Positions 61,810-64,000 of a DNA stretch of 64,000 bases are shown piece after piece (within the stretch, counting starts at the first letter, position 1; every line of letters begins with the position of its first letter). The translations under genes were made by a program, and so were the position numbers. The notes beneath the pieces were generated by a model. The model ran no database searches. It was not told where the DNA came from and worked only from the letters and a program-made list of their open reading frames with translations. The DNA is taken from assembly GCF_040706615.1 (NCBI RefSeq), contig NZ_JAPDRF010000004.1, positions 313,538 through 377,537 on the forward strand. The letters run 5' to 3'. The DNA is from Lentisalinibacter sediminis. GTDB lineage: Bacteria > Pseudomonadota > Gammaproteobacteria > Steroidobacterales > Woeseiaceae.

Positions 61810-63780
61810 ATGAGCGAGCAGAGCGACGCGCGTGCGCTGCCCGACAGCGCCGAGGCCTGGACCACCGACGACACCGCCGAGTTCTATCGGGTGGAGGTCT
61901 GGGGCGACGGGTTCTTCCTGATCGATGACTCTGGCCACGCCGCGGTGCGACCGGACGTGGAGAGCGACATCGCCATCCGCATCGCCGACGTGGTGGCGGA
62001 CCTCGCCGAGCGCGGCATCCAGCCGCCCGTACTGCTGCGCTTCCAGGACGTGCTGCGCTCCCGTGTGCGGCGCATCAACGAGGCCTTCCGGCGGGCCATC
62101 GAGCGCCACGAATACGAGGGTGAGTACCGCAGCGTCTACCCCATCAAGGTCAACCAGCTGCACGAAGTGGTCGAGGAAGTCCTGGACGCCGGCGAACCCT
62201 ACGGGCTGGGTCTCGAATGCGGCTCCAAGCCGGAACTGGTCGCCACCCTGCCCCACCTCACCCGTGACGACACGCTGCTGATCTGCAACGGCGTGAAGGA
62301 CGAGAGCATGCTGTCGCTGATTCATGCGGGCCAGCGCCTCGGCAAGAACGTGATCCCGGTGATCGAGAAGTTCGGCGAGTTCGAGCACTGGATGGCGCTG
62401 ACCGCGGCCAGCGAGACCGTGCCCGCGTTCGGCGTCCGCGTGCGGCTCACTACTGCCGGCGCTGGCCGCTGGGCCGAATCCGGCGGAGACCGTTCGAAGT
62501 TCGGCGTCTCCATCCCGGAGCTGGTGACGCTGCTCGAGCGGCTGCGCGAGAGCGGCCGCGAGGAGGCGTTCGTCCTGCTGCACTTCCACGTGGGCAGCCA
62601 GGTCTCCGACGTGCAGGTGCTGCGCAGCGCGGTGAAGGAGATCACCCAGGTCTACGCCAAGCTCATACGCCGCGGCATCCGGATCCGCTACATCGACGTG
62701 GGCGGCGGGCTCGGCGTGCGCTACGACGAGGGCGAGGAAAGCGGCATCACCTACAGCCTGCAGGAGTACGCCAACGCGGTGGTCTCGGCCGTGCACGACG
62801 TCTGCAAGGAACAGTCACTGCCCCACCCCACCCTGATATCCGAGAGCGGCCGCGCCATCACGGCGCACCACTCGGTGCTGGTCGTGGAATCCCTGGGCAG
62901 TTACGGCAAGGACATGATCGCCGCTGAATTCAGGCCCGGCGACGAGGACCACGCCCTGGTGCAGAAACTCTACCGGGTACTGGAGCGGCTGCGCCGGCGC
63001 ACCGCGCAGGGCAAGGCCGGGCCGGCGCTGCTGACCGAGGCCTACCACGAGTGCCGGGACGTGCGCCGGGATGCCGAGGCCAGCTTCCGGCTGGGCTACA
63101 TGCCGCTGGAGCAGCAGGCACTGATCGAGCGGCTGTTCTGGAGTACCTGCGCCCTCATCGCCGAAGGGCTGCGAGCGGCCGAGCTGGACCCGCCGCCGAC
63201 GGAGCTCGGCATGATCGAGGAGGCGCTGGTGGACCAGCACCTGTGCGACTTCTCGGTGTTCCAGTCCATCCTGGACCACTGGGCCATCGGCCAGACCTTC
63301 CCGCTGATGCCGCTGGCACGCCTCGACGAGCGGCCGGAACGCCGTGCCGTGCTGGTGGACCTCACCTGCGACTCCGACGGCAAGATCCACCACTACGTCA
63401 CCGCCAACGCGGACAAGACCTACGTGGCCCTGCACGACCCGCGCCCGGGCGAGCGCTACTACATCGGTCTGTTCCTGATGGGTGCCTACCAGGACATCAT
63501 GGGCGACGCCCACAACCTGTTCGGCCGCGTCGCCGAGGCCCACATCTACGCGGAGGACGAGGAGCCCGGCAACTACTGGGTGGAGAAGATCATCCCGGGC
63601 ACCCGTGTGCAGGAGATCCTGGGCCAGGTTCAGTACTTCGCCAACGATCTCGAACGGCGCATGAGCGCGCTCGTGCGCGAGAAGATCAACGCCGGCGTGC
63701 TGCGCCCCAAGCAGGGCATGGACATCCTCGACGAGTACATCCGCACGTTCGCCCGCTCCACCTACGTGGAACACGAATAG
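61810..63780 (+). CDS. speA: Biosynthetic arginine decarboxylase
   Basis: A 656-residue PLP enzyme, close to E. coli SpeA (658). The PLP lysine is in YRSVYPIKVNQLHEVVEE, the phosphate-binding region in IDVGGGLGVRYDEG, and the C-terminal active-site segment around LVDLTCDSDGKIHHYV. It makes agmatine from arginine; SpeB at 30.2 kb would carry agmatine to putrescine. It is translated just after the deoxyhypusine synthase-like gene. A REP pair and a strong terminator follow. Confidence 0.97.
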   Translation: MSEQSDARALPDSAEAWTTDDTAEFYRVEVWGDGFFLIDDSGHAAVRPDVESDIAIRIADVVADLAERGIQPPVLLRFQDVLRSRVRRINEAFRRAIERHEYEGEYRSVYPIKVNQLHEVVEEVLDAGEPYGLGLECGSKPELVATLPHLTRDDTLLICNGVKDESMLSLIHAGQRLGKNVIPVIEKFGEFEHWMALTAASETVPAFGVRVRLTTAGAGRWAESGGDRSKFGVSIPELVTLLERLRESGREEAFVLLHFHVGSQVSDVQVLRSAVKEITQVYAKLIRRGIRIRYIDVGGGLGVRYDEGEESGITYSLQEYANAVVSAVHDVCKEQSLPHPTLISESGRAITAHHSVLVVESLGSYGKDMIAAEFRPGDEDHALVQKLYRVLERLRRRTAQGKAGPALLTEAYHECRDVRRDAEASFRLGYMPLEQQALIERLFWSTCALIAEGLRAAELDPPPTELGMIEEALVDQHLCDFSVFQSILDHWAIGQTFPLMPLARLDERPERRAVLVDLTCDSDGKIHHYVTANADKTYVALHDPRPGERYYIGLFLMGAYQDIMGDAHNLFGRVAEAHIYAEDEEPGNYWVEKIIPGTRVQEILGQVQYFANDLERRMSALVREKINAGVLRPKQGMDILDEYIRTFARSTYVEHE

Positions 63781-63786
63781 ATCATA

Positions 63787-63840
63787 TAGGAGGGCCTTCA
63801 GGCCCGATCCATTACACAATCGGGCCTGAAGGCCCTCCTA
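63787..63840. repeat. Inverted pair of REP-like palindromes after speA
   Basis: Two facing copies (63787-63808 and 63819-63840) of TAGGAGGGCCTTCAGGCCC are separated by 10 bases, forming a long imperfect hairpin 6 bases after the speA stop. This is the classic BIME layout and could stabilise the mRNA end. Confidence 0.85.
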
Positions 63841-63907
63841 CATGGATATCGACGAAAAAGGCCGCCCGGGCAGGGTGTGTCAAAACCCTGCGGGCCGGCA
63901 CTAACGA

Positions 63908-63942
63908 CAACGCCCCGGAGCATTCCGGGGCGTTGTTTTTTT
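63908..63942 (+). terminator. Rho-independent terminator downstream of speA
   Basis: CAACGCCCCGG and CCGGGGCGTTG form an 11-base perfect stem with a 6-base loop, followed by seven T residues. It should end the speA transcript. A second GC-rich hairpin (about 63864-63897, GCAGGGT/ACCCTGC core) precedes it. Confidence 0.9.
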
Positions 63943-63954
63943 GAGGGTTGTCGA

Positions 63955-64000
63955 TCAGGCCGCGGCGGCGGTGATCAGTCTTTGGCGAAGCTCGGTGTTG
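63955..64000 (-). CDS. C-terminal end of an unidentified gene
   Basis: The minus strand reads NTELRQRLITAAAA then TGA, consistent with the last 14 residues of a protein whose gene continues beyond the window. It lies after the speA terminator and in the convergent orientation. There is too little sequence to identify it. Confidence 0.35.
   Translation of the reverse strand, partial: NTELRQRLITAAAA

Overview
The window is GC-rich, densely coded chromosomal DNA from a free-living, respiring Proteobacterium, most likely a Gammaproteobacterium. Zur, HexR, SrkA, TypA, a 642-residue ThrS, a complete zwf-pgl-edd-eda Entner-Doudoroff operon and a CioAB-type bd oxidase all fit that group. The genus cannot be named from sequence alone. 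No rRNA, tRNA, CRISPR array, transposase, phage or plasmid gene was seen.

Layout. 1-7.8 kb: 3' end of a TonB-dependent receptor, zur, thrS (not followed by infC), a large unrecognised protein that joins receiver-like domains to a TonB C-terminal domain, and a TetR regulator. 7.8-12.8 kb: a six-gene Cox/molybdenum-hydroxylase operon (coxG-S-M-D-E plus xdhC/coxI-like) with no catalytic large subunit. 12.9-15.4 kb: an ABC ATPase, an FtsX-like permease with a His-rich loop and a DUF3299 protein, resembling a zinc-linked cluster known in pseudomonads. 15.5-22.5 kb: thioredoxin, a methylenetetrahydrofolate reductase-like protein, eda-edd-pgl-zwf, and divergent hexR with two HexR-like boxes. 22.5-34.9 kb: polyamine and beta-alanine catabolism in two blocks (mmsA-type dehydrogenase, BauA-type transaminase, PuuB, PuuR; then MFS, SpeB, SpuC, PuuA, PuuD) around a lacI-type regulator. 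35-42.4 kb: MaiA-like GST, thioesterase, SCP2 protein, OYE-family reductase, a second GST, MFS permease, cioAB. 42.5-49.1 kb: typA, ggt, an Asp-nucleophile alpha/beta hydrolase, a D-aminoacylase-like amidohydrolase. 49.2-58.3 kb: an eight-gene run headed by persulfide dioxygenase and sulfide:quinone oxidoreductase genes and facing a bigR-like repressor; it also holds an RND exporter, a LolA-like protein, a beta-barrel, a DUF2892 membrane protein, a haem lipoprotein and an unknown secreted protein. 58.3-64 kb: a 360-bp palindrome-rich block between inverted REP elements, an alpha/beta hydrolase, srkA, a deoxyhypusine-synthase-like gene, speA, and the end of an unidentified gene.

How the genes connect. 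SpeA (arginine to agmatine) and SpeB (agmatine to putrescine) feed PuuA/PuuB/PuuD and SpuC; BauA- and MmsA-type enzymes can finish the amino- and semialdehyde intermediates. The deoxyhypusine-synthase-like gene next to speA suggests a further polyamine product. HexR, PuuR, BigR and a LacI protein each lie beside inverted repeats suitable as operators.

Two dispersed repeat families recur. A GGTGCCGGACCGAACTTT element abuts or enters coding sequence at several sites and supplies the first residues of one lipoprotein. A TAGGAGGGCCTTCAGGCCC REP-like palindrome occurs in inverted pairs. The strongest candidates for undescribed biology are the receiver-TonB fusion, the sulfide/RND operon, the large-subunit-less Cox operon, and the palindromic block at 58.3-58.7 kb.
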